64,000 nucleotides of DNA from Thermoflavimicrobium dichotomicum (GCF_900114055.1 NZ_FORR01000010.1:1-64000), one strand, 5' to 3'. Counted from the first letter of the stretch, positions 37,265 to 46,636 are shown. Numbers and translations: made by a program. Notes: a model not told the origin generated them from the sequence alone.

Positions 37265-38944
37265 ATGAAAAAGGAGAGTTTCTTCGCTGTAGGAATAATC
37301 TCGGTGTTATTCAGTATTTTTGGACTTTCCGCTAGTGGATATGACTGGTCTCACTTGGCTCTGCCACCATCGATCTCTTCTTTTTGGGATTTGCAAGTGC
37401 AAACATGGAACAAACGCTTTAAACAGAAAAAAATCGAATTGTCTCCTGAAGCCAGACAACTGGGTGTAACCTTAACCTCGCCTCTATATCATCGGTTTGC
37501 GGCGAACTCAATCGTGACTGTATCCGGAAATATAGAAAAACGTCCCGTTTTGGCGAATGCCCTTATGTGGATACAAGTCGATGCGATAAATCCGAAACAT
37601 AAAGCAATACCTGCTTCTTTCCACTACTATACGCCTATTCAAGCTAAACAATTTAAGCAGGCGATTCGTTTGTTCGCAGGGGAAGGAATGTATCGTGTAA
37701 CGATACGGATGCCAGATCCAAAGGGGAATGGTTATCTTCCCTTAACTTCGTTTGATGTGATGAATGTGAATGCACGAGTGGAAAAAGATATTAGCTATAG
37801 CGAGGAGGGTATAAAGAGCGGTCTTCAGATTACCTCCCCACAGTTAAGTGACAGTGTGCAAAGAGGCTATCTGAAGCTGGAAGGAAAGACAAAAGCACCG
37901 AAGATGTGGGTGCAACTGAAAAAGGATCGACAAGTGTGGAAGCATCAGATCATTCCCTTAGATGGCAATTTCTCCGAAGAGTTGCCATTTCCTCATGGGG
38001 AAGGAAATTATGAAGTGGACATATTGGTTCCAGAACAGAGCCGTCCTGATCGGTGGGTAACTGGAGCCAGACTGGATGTGAAAAATATCTTGCTTTCTTC
38101 TTCCATACCCATTGAATATACAGATGTATATAAAAAGCGGGGAGTGGAACTGATCCAACCCCGGACAGGGTTTGATCAAGCAGAGCTAACTTATCGGATT
38201 GCTGGAAGAATCGATCCAAAAGCTCCATTCGCTACAGGAACCACCCATATGATTGTACGGATTGAAAAAGGATTCGAAGAAGCAACCTATTTTCTTCCAG
38301 TCCATGATTTTCGCTTTGATCAGGAGATCGGTCTGCGCTTTGGCGGAGGAATGTATCAGGTGACGGTATTTGTACCAGAGATAACGAAACGAAAATCAGA
38401 TTATTTCCGCTTTTATCCTGTTGCTCACTTTCGTATTTGGAGCCATGCCAGGCAAGATTTGCGTGATTTGATGCCATCACGTGGAATTGAGTCCAATCAT
38501 CCGGCCATTAAAAAATTGGCGCGGCGTTTAACTGCGGGGAAAAGGACAGACAGAGAAAAGGCAAAAGCGATTTATGCCTTTGTTGCAAAATATGTTCGCT
38601 ATGATGTGGAGAAGTTCCGGCAACAGGATTATGCTTGGGATGATAGCGGCTTGAAAACCCTGCGCTTGCGTAAAGGTGTATGTCAGGATTTTGTCTTTTT
38701 GACGATTTCCTTACTTCGGGCGGCCAATCTCCCAGCCCGTTTTATTGAAGGGGAAGCAGGTGGACAACAGCACGCCTGGGTTGAAGTGTGGGTCGATGGC
38801 AGATGGTTGGCAATGGATCCTACCTGGGGTTCTGGGATCATTAATACAAATGGCCGTTTTATCAAAAAGTACGATGAACAGTATTTTGATCCAGCACCGG
38901 AAAAGTTTTCACAAACACATAAGCGTCGAGGGGTTATTTATTGA
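37265..38944 (+). CDS. Large extracellular transglutaminase-like protein
   Basis: About 559 residues from ATG 37265. An N-terminal hydrophobic segment (residues about 6-25) is followed by a long beta-rich extracellular part with at least three similar modules, each containing a GxGxY-type turn (GEGMYRVTIRMP, GEGNYEVDILVP, GGGMYQVTVFVP), and then a transglutaminase core: Cys473 in GVCQDFVFL, His503 in QHAWVEVW, Asp518 in MDPTWG. The repeated modules probably bind the wall or substrate. A longer frame from 37232 lacks a separate start site. It lies where Bacillus has camS (after ligA), but it is unrelated to CamS. The substrate is unknown. Confidence 0.82.
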   Translation: MKKESFFAVGIISVLFSIFGLSASGYDWSHLALPPSISSFWDLQVQTWNKRFKQKKIELSPEARQLGVTLTSPLYHRFAANSIVTVSGNIEKRPVLANALMWIQVDAINPKHKAIPASFHYYTPIQAKQFKQAIRLFAGEGMYRVTIRMPDPKGNGYLPLTSFDVMNVNARVEKDISYSEEGIKSGLQITSPQLSDSVQRGYLKLEGKTKAPKMWVQLKKDRQVWKHQIIPLDGNFSEELPFPHGEGNYEVDILVPEQSRPDRWVTGARLDVKNILLSSSIPIEYTDVYKKRGVELIQPRTGFDQAELTYRIAGRIDPKAPFATGTTHMIVRIEKGFEEATYFLPVHDFRFDQEIGLRFGGGMYQVTVFVPEITKRKSDYFRFYPVAHFRIWSHARQDLRDLMPSRGIESNHPAIKKLARRLTAGKRTDREKAKAIYAFVAKYVRYDVEKFRQQDYAWDDSGLKTLRLRKGVCQDFVFLTISLLRAANLPARFIEGEAGGQQHAWVEVWVDGRWLAMDPTWGSGIINTNGRFIKKYDEQYFDPAPEKFSQTHKRRGVIY

Positions 38945-39045
38945 TTGTGATAAAAGAAACAGTCTTGATCTGAATTCTATCTTGGTTTTATGAATTAACT
39001 TTCTGAAATTTCGTATGTTATACTGAAAATGAAGGAGTGATCGGG

Positions 39046-39501
39046 ATGAGTAGCGATAAGGATAAGATGGATCAAATCCTGCAATTGTTAAAGAGTTTGC
39101 AGGCTGATGTGAACCATTTGAAGAAAAATGCGGTAACCAGAGAAGAGATTCAGGCGGCCAAGGAAGCGGCGACAACGATAGAGGATAAGGCGGAAGCAGG
39201 GTATATTTTGAATCGATCGTTAATTGACGGATTGTCCAAACAGATGAAGGAAGAGTTTAAAAAGGCGCGGGAAGACTTCCAAAACGTTTATGAGCATATT
39301 GAACTATTGGATGATCATGTGTCAGACGGCTTCAAACAGATCGGCAGCGTTTTAAGAGATGTGCAAGACGTGTTGACGCTACTGGCAGAACGACAGGATG
39401 AACAAGAGGAAATGATTCAATTCCTTGATGAACGCATGCGCCAGCAGGAAAAAACCTCGTTCCAAATCCGGATGAAGCTTAAAAAACTGGAGGGAGAATG
39501 A
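39046..39501 (+). CDS. Coiled-coil protein of unknown function
   Basis: A 151-residue, highly charged, almost fully helical protein without hydrophobic segments; heptad patterns span LQLLKSLQADVNHLKK and LDDHVSDGFKQIGSVLRDVQ to the C-terminus. No family is recognised. ATG 39046 lies 8 nt after AAGGAG; a GTG at 39037 overlaps the site. It probably forms oligomers or a scaffold. It ends before a clear terminator. Confidence 0.7.
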   Translation: MSSDKDKMDQILQLLKSLQADVNHLKKNAVTREEIQAAKEAATTIEDKAEAGYILNRSLIDGLSKQMKEEFKKAREDFQNVYEHIELLDDHVSDGFKQIGSVLRDVQDVLTLLAERQDEQEEMIQFLDERMRQQEKTSFQIRMKLKKLEGE

Positions 39502-39528
39502 GTTGGATAATGGCAAGAGTTCTAGAAC

Positions 39529-39557
39529 GCGGGAACAAAAGGACCCGCTTATTTTTT
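39529..39557 (+). terminator. Intrinsic terminator
   Basis: GCGGG and CCCGC flank AACAAAAGGA and are followed by TTATTTTTT. It ends the coiled-coil gene. Confidence 0.65.
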
Positions 39558-39692
39558 ACTTGCTTTTAGCCAAACACCGCTTCCACCACCGATAAAAACT
39601 CTACTATTTGGTCTTGAAAAGGTAACATGGTAGTATCTGCTGTGGCTGGTATATTGGATTATTTTAGAGGAATTTCCATATTTGGAAATGGG

Positions 39693-40460
39693 CTATTCGC
39701 TCAAAAACTGTTTAACATTATTCAGCAATATCGCCTCCAGTTCGACCGGGTTTATCTGTCTTAAGTGGGCTATGTGTTGGATCACCTCAGGTAACATCGT
39801 CGGTGTGGTCTTCATACCCGTAAAAGGCCCTTCAAATGGCCAAGGTCCGTCTGTTTCAACCATAATCAGTGACAATGGATAAATGGCAGCGATGTCTGCT
39901 GTTTTTTTCTTGTAGAGAATATCGGGTGTAAAGGAGACATAATATTGATGTTCGGCCATCCGTTTCAAAGTCGATGGATCTGCCTTGATCCAATGAAAAT
40001 GGGCGCGGCGAATGCCATATTCTTCAAGAAGATCACAGGCGCGAGCTGCATCGTCATAGACGGCATGCAGGATCACAGGCTTGTCGAGGTCTTTGGCCAA
40101 TTGGAGGAAAGTGCGGAGAATTTCTGTATATGAGAGATAGTGAAAAGATTGCCCCATCTGCGTATTCGTTTGATGTAGGTAATAGGGTAGGCCTATTTCA
40201 CCGATGGCATCGATTTCATCGGCATGTGCCTGGATAAAACGGACGAGAGGTTCGACTTCCTGCGCCTCCTGCTCAGGATGGAATCCACAGGCAATCCGGA
40301 TCTTGTCAGGGAATCTCCGTTTCAAGGCAAGAGTTCGCTCGGAAGATGGCAAATCCATGGAGACAGCCAGTACCCCTTCCAGCTGCGGATCACGCAAGAT
40401 TTGATCAATTTCGGTATCCGTATATTTCTCCAGATGGATATGGGCATCAAAGTAATTCAT
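39693..40460 (-). CDS. TatD-family metal-dependent hydrolase
   Basis: A 255-residue amidohydrolase-fold protein. The metal-binding start FDAHIHL, GEIGLPYY, the His in VILHAVYDD, FHWI and the late Asp in MVETDGPWP follow the TatD order. TatD proteins act as nucleases or deacylases; the substrate here is unclear, as GEIGLD is replaced by GEIGLPYY. The ATG at 40460 follows a GGAGTG site. It is divergent from the Cys-tail protein. Confidence 0.82.
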   Translation of the reverse strand: MNYFDAHIHLEKYTDTEIDQILRDPQLEGVLAVSMDLPSSERTLALKRRFPDKIRIACGFHPEQEAQEVEPLVRFIQAHADEIDAIGEIGLPYYLHQTNTQMGQSFHYLSYTEILRTFLQLAKDLDKPVILHAVYDDAARACDLLEEYGIRRAHFHWIKADPSTLKRMAEHQYYVSFTPDILYKKKTADIAAIYPLSLIMVETDGPWPFEGPFTGMKTTPTMLPEVIQHIAHLRQINPVELEAILLNNVKQFLSE

Positions 40461-40607
40461 GGTAACACTCCTGTTGTTTGATTATTTCGTTAATATGCAT
40501 TTATCGTATATTCTTTGATTTATAGTATAATAAAAATACAAATCTGAATATCTTTTCCTTATCTCTGTAAATAAATTCGCTATTTTTGAAGAGGAAGAGG
40601 GGAATGG

Positions 40608-40865
40608 ATGTTTATTATTCTGATCATGTCTTTTTTCAGTATACTGATTGCAGGCATTCAGTTACTGGCTGCTGGTAACGTACTCGCAGGAGCTTCGCTT
40701 CTGGGATCAAGTGCTTTGATCAGTACGGGAACCATGTATTTTTACAAAAAGAAATCAGCGGCCAAGAAGTTCAAAAAGGCACTGAAACTGGGAGATTGCG
40801 ACTGCTGTGATGTACCAGACTGCGACTGTTGTGATGTGCCAGATTGTGGCTTGGATTGTGATTGA
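40608..40865 (+). CDS. Small membrane protein with cysteine-rich repeated tail
   Basis: An 85-residue protein. Residues 1-47 form two hydrophobic helices with a GAS-rich turn, then a basic stretch (YKKKSAAKKFKKALK), then a tail with eight cysteines in 21 residues built from the repeat CDCCDVPD. The basic stretch suggests a cytoplasmic tail, which could bind metals or iron-sulfur/heme. No family is recognised. The ATG at 40608 follows AGAGGGG. The DNA of the tail contains a near-exact 24-bp tandem duplication encoding the repeat. Confidence 0.65.
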   Translation: MFIILIMSFFSILIAGIQLLAAGNVLAGASLLGSSALISTGTMYFYKKKSAAKKFKKALKLGDCDCCDVPDCDCCDVPDCGLDCD

Positions 40866-41090
40866 TAAATGAGGCTCTTCTGTTGATCGAGATCGATCTG
40901 TTCCATAGAGAGCAATGCTTTCACAACTGTGGATAAACATGCTTCGGCATACCTGGTTCAAATGGTTTCGGACCATCTGGGTTCGCAACCATTTTTTGTG
41001 TTTACAGCTTTTGAGGCTGCCAGTTGTTCAACTTGATGGTTGTAGCTTACCAGACATCAATAATTGGCTCTTTGAAATGGGTGAGATGTT

Positions 41091-41420
41091 ATGAAATTTT
41101 TATCCATCATTCCCTGTCATCGAAGACCTGATCGGACCATTCATATCAAAGGAAAGCCGATGCCGCTTTGTGCACGATGTACAGCAATTTATAGTGCTTA
41201 TCTGTTTTTGCCATTTTTCTATTTTGTACCTCAGACATGGTTCGTTTTGTACCTTTCCATTATTTTTCAACTGCCTATGTTCATCGATGGCTTGACACAA
41301 AAGTTGGGGATGAGGGAAAGTAATAATGTTTTGCGCGTGATTACTGGAGGATTAAGCGGCATTGGACAATGTCTGTTTATCTGGTATGTAGCACGGGTCA
41401 TTATTCAGGTATTTAAATGA
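41091..41420 (+). CDS. DUF2085 family membrane protein
   Basis: A 109-residue protein matching DUF2085: CHRRPDRT and LCARCTAIY near the N-terminus, three hydrophobic helices and the MFIDGLTQKLGMRES loop. The conserved cysteines and His suggest metal or redox chemistry at the membrane, but no function is established. The ATG at 41091 follows GGGTGAGATG. Confidence 0.8.
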   Translation: MKFLSIIPCHRRPDRTIHIKGKPMPLCARCTAIYSAYLFLPFFYFVPQTWFVLYLSIIFQLPMFIDGLTQKLGMRESNNVLRVITGGLSGIGQCLFIWYVARVIIQVFK

Positions 41421-41461
41421 AACGAAGATGGTTAAAGGTGTTCTGATTTCTATAAAGCGAA

Positions 41462-41527
41462 GGGATGTGTTCCTTACGGAGTGACTTTGATGGTACAGAA
41501 ATCGTCACTGAGGACAGAATCCATCCC
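41462..41527 (+). repeat. Family-2 structured repeat, copy 2
   Basis: 66 bp: arms GGGATGTGTTCC / GAATCCATCCC, inner GTGAC/GTCAC around TTTGATGGTACAGAAATC. The preceding TTTCTATAAAGCG and following GAAGCGCAGGAGA also match copy 1, so similarity extends beyond the hairpin. Confidence 0.75.
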
Positions 41528-41581
41528 GAAGCGCAGGAGAAGCAGGATCGCCTCTGGATCAATGTAAGCAGAAATTCAGGT

Positions 41582-41620
41582 GATCGCACCTTTTTATGTG
41601 AAAATGGTGCGATTCCTTTC
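41582..41620 (+). terminator. Terminator-like hairpin before the pseudouridine synthase gene
   Basis: GATCGCACC and GGTGCGATT form a 9-bp stem around TTTTTATGTGAAAAT; the tail CCTTTCTG is only partly T-rich. It lies 55 nt after repeat copy 2, as the terminator does after copy 1. Confidence 0.5.
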
Positions 41621-41691
41621 TGAATACAGCTCAAAAAATCAGTCATGGAAAACGGTTATTTGCCCGGAGTGAATTTGATTGAGGTGTAGTT

Positions 41692-42615
41692 ATGGGAGAA
41701 TCGCAGCCAACGTTTTTCTACCAGGTAGAAGAAAAAGAGAATGGAAAGATGTTACGCCAGGTGTTGGAGAGTCGCTTTCGTTTTTCGAAGCGGATGATGC
41801 GCAAACTGAAAGCCCATCAATTGGTTACCGTCAATGGCGAAGTGATTTATTTAACTTCCCGTGTAAAGACGGGGGATCAGATTGTCGTACGGATGATGGA
41901 AGAGGAACTTCCTGAGCATATAGAACCGCAACCGGTTGATTTTCGGATTGTTTATGAAGATGAGGATATTGTGGTGGTGGATAAGCCGCCTGGATTGGTT
42001 GTACATCCAACCCGTGGCCATCCTGATCATACCTTGGCCAATGGCTTGTTTTATCATTGGCAACAACAGGGGCAGACACACAAGATGCGACCGGTTACCC
42101 GTTTGGATAAAGATACGTCCGGGTTGATGGTGGTTGCCAAGCATGCTTATGCTCATGCATTTTTAGCTGAGCAGATGGCCAAGAAAAGGTATCAACGGAT
42201 GTACTTGGCGGTTGTACATGGACAGATGGAACAGGATACAGGGACTGTCGAAGCACCGATTGGCCTGCATCCGGAGGTAGCAACCGCACGAAGGGTCGAT
42301 TTTGAAGACGGTGATCCGGCGATTACCCATTATCAAGTGGTCCAGCGCTATTCGAATGCCACTTTGGTACGGCTTCAGCTGGAAACGGGAAGAACGCACC
42401 AAATTCGAGTGCATCTTTCTTGGTTGGGATATCCGATTATTGGAGATTCTTTATATGGAACGGGCAATGATATGCATCTGGTTTCCAGACAGGCTCTTCA
42501 TGCCACTTATCTTCGGTTATACCATCCACGTCTGCAGGAATGGAAAGAGTGGGATAGCCCGCTGCCGGAGGATATTCAGGATTGCATTCGCAAATTGCAA
42601 GCCATGATGGAATAA
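41692..42615 (+). CDS. RluA-family pseudouridine synthase
   Basis: A 307-residue RNA pseudouridine synthase. An S4-like N-terminal domain (LRQVLESRFRFSKRMMRKLK...VTVNGE) precedes the catalytic domain with VVVDKPPGLVVHP, the active Asp in RLDKDTSGLMV, and GRTHQIRVHLSWLGYPIIGD. It is RluA/RluD-class (YjbO/YhcT-like); the precise rRNA or tRNA target cannot be told. The ATG at 41692 lacks a strong binding site; GAGGTGTAG is the nearest. Confidence 0.9.
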   Translation: MGESQPTFFYQVEEKENGKMLRQVLESRFRFSKRMMRKLKAHQLVTVNGEVIYLTSRVKTGDQIVVRMMEEELPEHIEPQPVDFRIVYEDEDIVVVDKPPGLVVHPTRGHPDHTLANGLFYHWQQQGQTHKMRPVTRLDKDTSGLMVVAKHAYAHAFLAEQMAKKRYQRMYLAVVHGQMEQDTGTVEAPIGLHPEVATARRVDFEDGDPAITHYQVVQRYSNATLVRLQLETGRTHQIRVHLSWLGYPIIGDSLYGTGNDMHLVSRQALHATYLRLYHPRLQEWKEWDSPLPEDIQDCIRKLQAMME

Positions 42616-42655
42616 CTCGTAGAGCTAAAAATGGACAAGTTTACATATAATGAGA

Positions 42656-42683
42656 GCGAGTTCAAGAGGGGACTCGCATTTTT
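42656..42683 (+). terminator. Intrinsic terminator
   Basis: GCGAGT and ACTCGC flank TCAAGAGGGG and are followed by ATTTTT, 40 bp after the pseudouridine synthase stop. Confidence 0.7.
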
Positions 42684-42757
42684 CATATAATTGTTTCTAT
42701 CTTTATAAAATCTCTTTGATACAATAAGAACATGATGGAGTAGGAAAGGAGCAGAAC

Positions 42758-43525
42758 ATGCGCAGGAAAGTAGCGTGGATCCTTGGCGGAGCCAAAGGAC
42801 TAGGGGTGATGATCGCCAAAGGCCTGGCAGAAGAGGGGTACCGTTTGGCCATCAATTATCGACGCAGCCAAACAGCAGCGAATGAATTGCAGAGAGAATT
42901 GGCCCAGATGGGGTGTGAATCGCTCATTTTGCAAGGAGATGTCAGTCAGCTGGCTGATGTTAAACGAATGGTGAGCGAGATCATAACAAGTTGGGGAAGG
43001 ATCGATGTACTCGTTTGTACAGCAGGACCATTTGTTTTTCGATCAACTCCGACCATTGGGCTAACGGATGAACAGTGGCGTAACATGATCGACGGGAACT
43101 TGTCCAGTGTGTTTTATTGTGTTCGTGAAGTAATCCCGCTCATGCGCAAACAGGGTGGAGGCCGGATTATCACTTTTGGTTTTTCAGGAGTAGATTCAGC
43201 TCCCGCTTGGGAAGGGTATGCTGCTTATGCGGCGGCAAAAGTGGGGCTAGTGTCGCTTACACGATCACTAGCCAGAGAGGAAGCGCCTTATGGGATTACC
43301 GTCAATATGATTGCTCCTGGAGATATTCGTGATCCCTTTAAAGAAGCTCCTATTGCTGCTGCCAGAGGGAAAGAGGATCCTCGTTCATTGGTTGGCCGTC
43401 CCGGTACCGGGGAGGATATTGCCAGAGTGGTTCGTTTTTTGGCTCATCCGGATTCTGATTTTATTACGGGAGCCATTATTCCAGTTACTGGGGGTTTTGA
43501 TCTCCGGCGAGATTTTGTAAAATAA
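42758..43525 (+). CDS. Short-chain dehydrogenase/reductase
   Basis: A 255-residue SDR oxidoreductase, FabG-like in layout. The dinucleotide-binding motif is LGGAKGLGVMIAKGLAEEG, with the NADPH-type basic YRRS following. The catalytic set is present: Asn in DGNLSSVF, Ser in FGFSGVDS, and the YxxxK in YAAYAAAKVGL. Substrate unknown; Bacillus YmfI is a plausible homologue. The ATG at 42758 follows AAAGGAG. Confidence 0.88.
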   Translation: MRRKVAWILGGAKGLGVMIAKGLAEEGYRLAINYRRSQTAANELQRELAQMGCESLILQGDVSQLADVKRMVSEIITSWGRIDVLVCTAGPFVFRSTPTIGLTDEQWRNMIDGNLSSVFYCVREVIPLMRKQGGGRIITFGFSGVDSAPAWEGYAAYAAAKVGLVSLTRSLAREEAPYGITVNMIAPGDIRDPFKEAPIAAARGKEDPRSLVGRPGTGEDIARVVRFLAHPDSDFITGAIIPVTGGFDLRRDFVK

Positions 43526-43614
43526 GTAAATAAATTGTAATACTATTGTAATATTCTCTTGGCAAAATCAGCCCATTTTTTTTTATATAAGTTATAATGT
43601 ATATTGGATTATAT

Positions 43615-43788
43615 TTATTTTTGTGTGGAGGATTTCTTTAAATAAGAAGCCAGTCCAAACCAAAGACCAGAACCAATCAAACCGGCGATGAGGCCAACTG
43701 CTCCATATAGCTTGAGGAAAAGCAAGGATGCCAGCATGCCGATTCCGCCCGTCACTCGACAAGCAAAGATAGCTGCTTTTGTATGCAT
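43615..43788 (-). CDS. Small two-helix membrane protein (57 aa)
   Basis: On the minus strand ATG 43788, behind AGAGGTGAAA, opens a 57-codon frame: MHTKAAIFACRVTGGIGMLA.. with two hydrophobic segments (about 14-27 and 28-47) joined by a short KLYG turn and ending in KKSSTQK. The glycine-rich helices look like a genuine small membrane protein. No family is recognised. It is transcribed away from the PBP array. Confidence 0.6.
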   Translation of the reverse strand: MHTKAAIFACRVTGGIGMLASLLFLKLYGAVGLIAGLIGSGLWFGLASYLKKSSTQK

Positions 43789-43950
43789 AATGGTTTCACC
43801 TCTGCTTCAATATATCACAGATTTGGGAATAAAGGCAGAGGACAAGCGATGAATGTTGTGTTTTGATTGCCAAAAAAGGGAAAATAATCCAAAAAATATC
43901 AGATATCAAAATAGGAAGTTTTGTAGAAAAAGTATTTAGGAGGTTCATTC

Positions 43951-46596
43951 ATGAACGATTATCATCGTATGGACCAACCTACCTTATCGCGTAGTCAGCG
44001 CCTTTCCAGGAAATCAGGGAGAGGAAATGATAAAAAGAAGAAAAAAGGTAGTGTGTGGCTTTTTTTTAAGTGGTTTATGTTGGGGATGTTGGTTCTCTTC
44101 CTTGGAGGTTTCAGCTGGGCGGCTTATATCTTTTTGACAACCGAGAAGCCTCCACTTGATGCGATTGCGAAGATCAATTATTCATCGGTTGTAAAAGATG
44201 CAAAAGGAACTGAAATTGGGCGAATCGGAAGAGAACAAAGAGAGTTTATTGATATTCAAACTTTAAAGAAAACCAATCCTCTGCTAGTCCAAACAATCAA
44301 AAAAGTAGAGGACGTACGTTTTGACCAGCACAGTGGGATTGACTATTTTGGTTTGGGCCGTGCGCTGGTGAAAAACATCATTCACCTTGGCAATGCCGAA
44401 GGTGGTGGAACGATCACCATGCAGGTCGCACGGAACATTATCTTGAATAACAAAGAAAAAACATATACGCGGAAGATTCGGGAGCTGGCGATTGCAAAGC
44501 ATTTGGGCGAAAGCTATGACAAAGAAAAGATTTTAGAGGCTTATTTGAACTACATTGATTTCCATCCAAGAGCAAAAGGAATTGCCATGGCGGCGAAGCT
44601 TTATTTTGACAAAGACCTGAAAAAGGATACGCTTACGCCTGAGCAAGTAGCGATTTTGTGCGGATTGCCGAAGTCACCTTCTGGCTATAACCCGACTTCC
44701 CAAAACCCCAAGATTGTGAAACGTGCACAGGAAAGACGTGACCTGATCTTGGGTAAAATGGCCACCGAAGATGAAATGCCAGCTCTGATCAGTCAGTCTG
44801 AGGCTGAGAAATATAAACAACAGCCATTATCTGCGAAAAACTATACGCAAAAATACCTGAAAGGCGATAATACCTTAGCCGCTGCTTATTTGGATCTGGT
44901 TGATGAAGAATTGGAGAAACTGGAAGCAGATGGAAAACTGGAACCGAATGCACTGAATCGTGGTCTGGTCATTTACACAAACTTGGAGCAGAAGGTGCAG
45001 AAAGCGGTTGATAAAGCACTGAAAAATGATGATCTCTATGTTTCGAAGTCGGGTAAAAAACAGACACCGAAACAGTTTGATGCAGGGATCACAGTCATCA
45101 AACCGGATACAGGAGCAGTAGTAGCGGTCGGTGGCGGAAGACAATATCAACCTACATTCACCAACCGTGCACTTGAACCGCGACAACCAGGATCATCGAT
45201 CAAACCATTGACCGTTTATACACCAGCGATTGAAAAAGGATATAACGAATATACCAAGATCAAGGATGAAGAAATTTATGTAGGCGACAAGAAGATTGAA
45301 AACTTTACCAAACGGTATTATGGAGAAATTTACTTTAAGGATAACGTAAAGCAATCCTTGAATGCTTCAACCGTTAAAATTCTGCAAAGTGTAGTTGGAC
45401 TGCCAACCGCTTTTAACTATGCGAAATCTCTAGGTTTACCTCTTGTTCCAGAGGATCAGAACGTTTCGCCTTTGGCCTTGGGTGGATTAACCAAAGGGGT
45501 TTCTACTTTAGACATGGCACAGGCTTTTACGGTGTACCCGCAAAGTGATGGGAAAGTGAAGAAGGCCTATACCATTGAAAAAATTGTGGACCCAGCTTCG
45601 GGTGAGATCTATAATCATTCGGTAGATGAAAAAGATGTATTTACCCCAAAAGCTTCATACTATATGACGCGGATGCTGAAAGCGGTGGTTATGGAAGATG
45701 GTGGAACCGGTACTAGCGCTCGATTAAAAGACGGTCGCCCTGTAGCGGGAAAAACGGGTACTAGCCAGCTGGAAAAAGATGTATGGTTTGTGGGTTATAC
45801 ACCGCAATATGTAGCAGCAGTCAACGTGTTTAACCTGCAAAAGCCGTACGCACCGATCTCCAGTAAGGTACCAGCTTCGATCTTCAGTGAGTTTATGTCA
45901 GAAGCCTTGGAAGGTGTACCGGCAAAAGACTTCCCGCGTCCACCAGGAGTTGTCGACCCACAACCACCAGCACCTGAAACGAAAGAAAAACTGGCATTAA
46001 CCGGTCATTACAACGAAGAGAGTAAGGCAGTCGAGCTGAAATGGACCGACTTGGGCAAAGACTATAGCTATCAGTTGCTGAAAGGAGAAGGAAACCCGTC
46101 CACACCTGTACCGGTATCCGGTACCAGTTATTTAGACAAGGATGTCAAAGAAGGTAAGACTTATGCTTACCAAGTGGTTGCGGTGAATAAGTCCAAACCG
46201 GATGAGAAATTGGAGTCGAATGTAGAGACGATCACAGTGAGCGGTAAGAAAGAGGAAGAGAAGTGTCAGCAAATCGGCCCCGATGGTAAATATGATCTGA
46301 ATGATCCAGCATGTAAACGTTGGTGCGATGAACATAAGGAGGATCCTAAGTGTAAGGAAGAAAGAACTAATAATGACTGTGGACCAGGTGTAAGTGATGA
46401 TGTGTGCGATAGAGCAAATAATAAAGCCAAAGAATGGTGTCGGAACAGCACCGATCCACAATGTGAACAGCAAGTGAAACAGTGTATTATCCGTCAAAAT
46501 GGAGTTACTACGGGCTGTCGACCACCTCAAGATCAGGGAGGCGGTGGAGGACAACCACCACGTCCACCTTTCCAAATGTTCATCCGCCGGTTCTAA
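43951..46596 (+). CDS. Class A penicillin-binding protein, first of five tandem paralogues
   Basis: An 881-residue bifunctional peptidoglycan synthase. A basic cytoplasmic N-terminus and one membrane helix (about 35-62) precede a GT51 glycosyltransferase domain with catalytic Glu120 (KVEDVRFDQH), GGGTITMQVARN at 151-162 and RKIRE at 174-178. The transpeptidase domain has SSIK with Ser415, SLN at 469-471 and KTG at 601-603, so both activities should be intact. An Fn3-like domain follows (about 690-780), then a hydrophilic tail with ten cysteines and a Gly/Pro end, not seen in the other paralogues. The ATG at 43951 follows AGGAGG. Terminators on both sides suggest its own transcript. Confidence 0.92.
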   Translation: MNDYHRMDQPTLSRSQRLSRKSGRGNDKKKKKGSVWLFFKWFMLGMLVLFLGGFSWAAYIFLTTEKPPLDAIAKINYSSVVKDAKGTEIGRIGREQREFIDIQTLKKTNPLLVQTIKKVEDVRFDQHSGIDYFGLGRALVKNIIHLGNAEGGGTITMQVARNIILNNKEKTYTRKIRELAIAKHLGESYDKEKILEAYLNYIDFHPRAKGIAMAAKLYFDKDLKKDTLTPEQVAILCGLPKSPSGYNPTSQNPKIVKRAQERRDLILGKMATEDEMPALISQSEAEKYKQQPLSAKNYTQKYLKGDNTLAAAYLDLVDEELEKLEADGKLEPNALNRGLVIYTNLEQKVQKAVDKALKNDDLYVSKSGKKQTPKQFDAGITVIKPDTGAVVAVGGGRQYQPTFTNRALEPRQPGSSIKPLTVYTPAIEKGYNEYTKIKDEEIYVGDKKIENFTKRYYGEIYFKDNVKQSLNASTVKILQSVVGLPTAFNYAKSLGLPLVPEDQNVSPLALGGLTKGVSTLDMAQAFTVYPQSDGKVKKAYTIEKIVDPASGEIYNHSVDEKDVFTPKASYYMTRMLKAVVMEDGGTGTSARLKDGRPVAGKTGTSQLEKDVWFVGYTPQYVAAVNVFNLQKPYAPISSKVPASIFSEFMSEALEGVPAKDFPRPPGVVDPQPPAPETKEKLALTGHYNEESKAVELKWTDLGKDYSYQLLKGEGNPSTPVPVSGTSYLDKDVKEGKTYAYQVVAVNKSKPDEKLESNVETITVSGKKEEEKCQQIGPDGKYDLNDPACKRWCDEHKEDPKCKEERTNNDCGPGVSDDVCDRANNKAKEWCRNSTDPQCEQQVKQCIIRQNGVTTGCRPPQDQGGGGGQPPRPPFQMFIRRF

Positions 46597-46603
46597 CCTC
46601 CAG

Positions 46604-46636
46604 AAAGTCCCAGTGCATATGCGCTGGGACTTTTTG
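46604..46636 (+). terminator. Intrinsic terminator after PBP gene 1
   Basis: AAAGTCCCAG and CTGGGACTTT flank TGCATATGCG and run into T5, 8 bp after the stop codon. Confidence 0.85.

Noticed and set aside
46132-46575. 147-codon antisense frame under the cysteine-rich PBP tail
   Set aside because: The antisense frame is a by-product of the repetitive plus-strand coding; the plus frame is continuous with the PBP.
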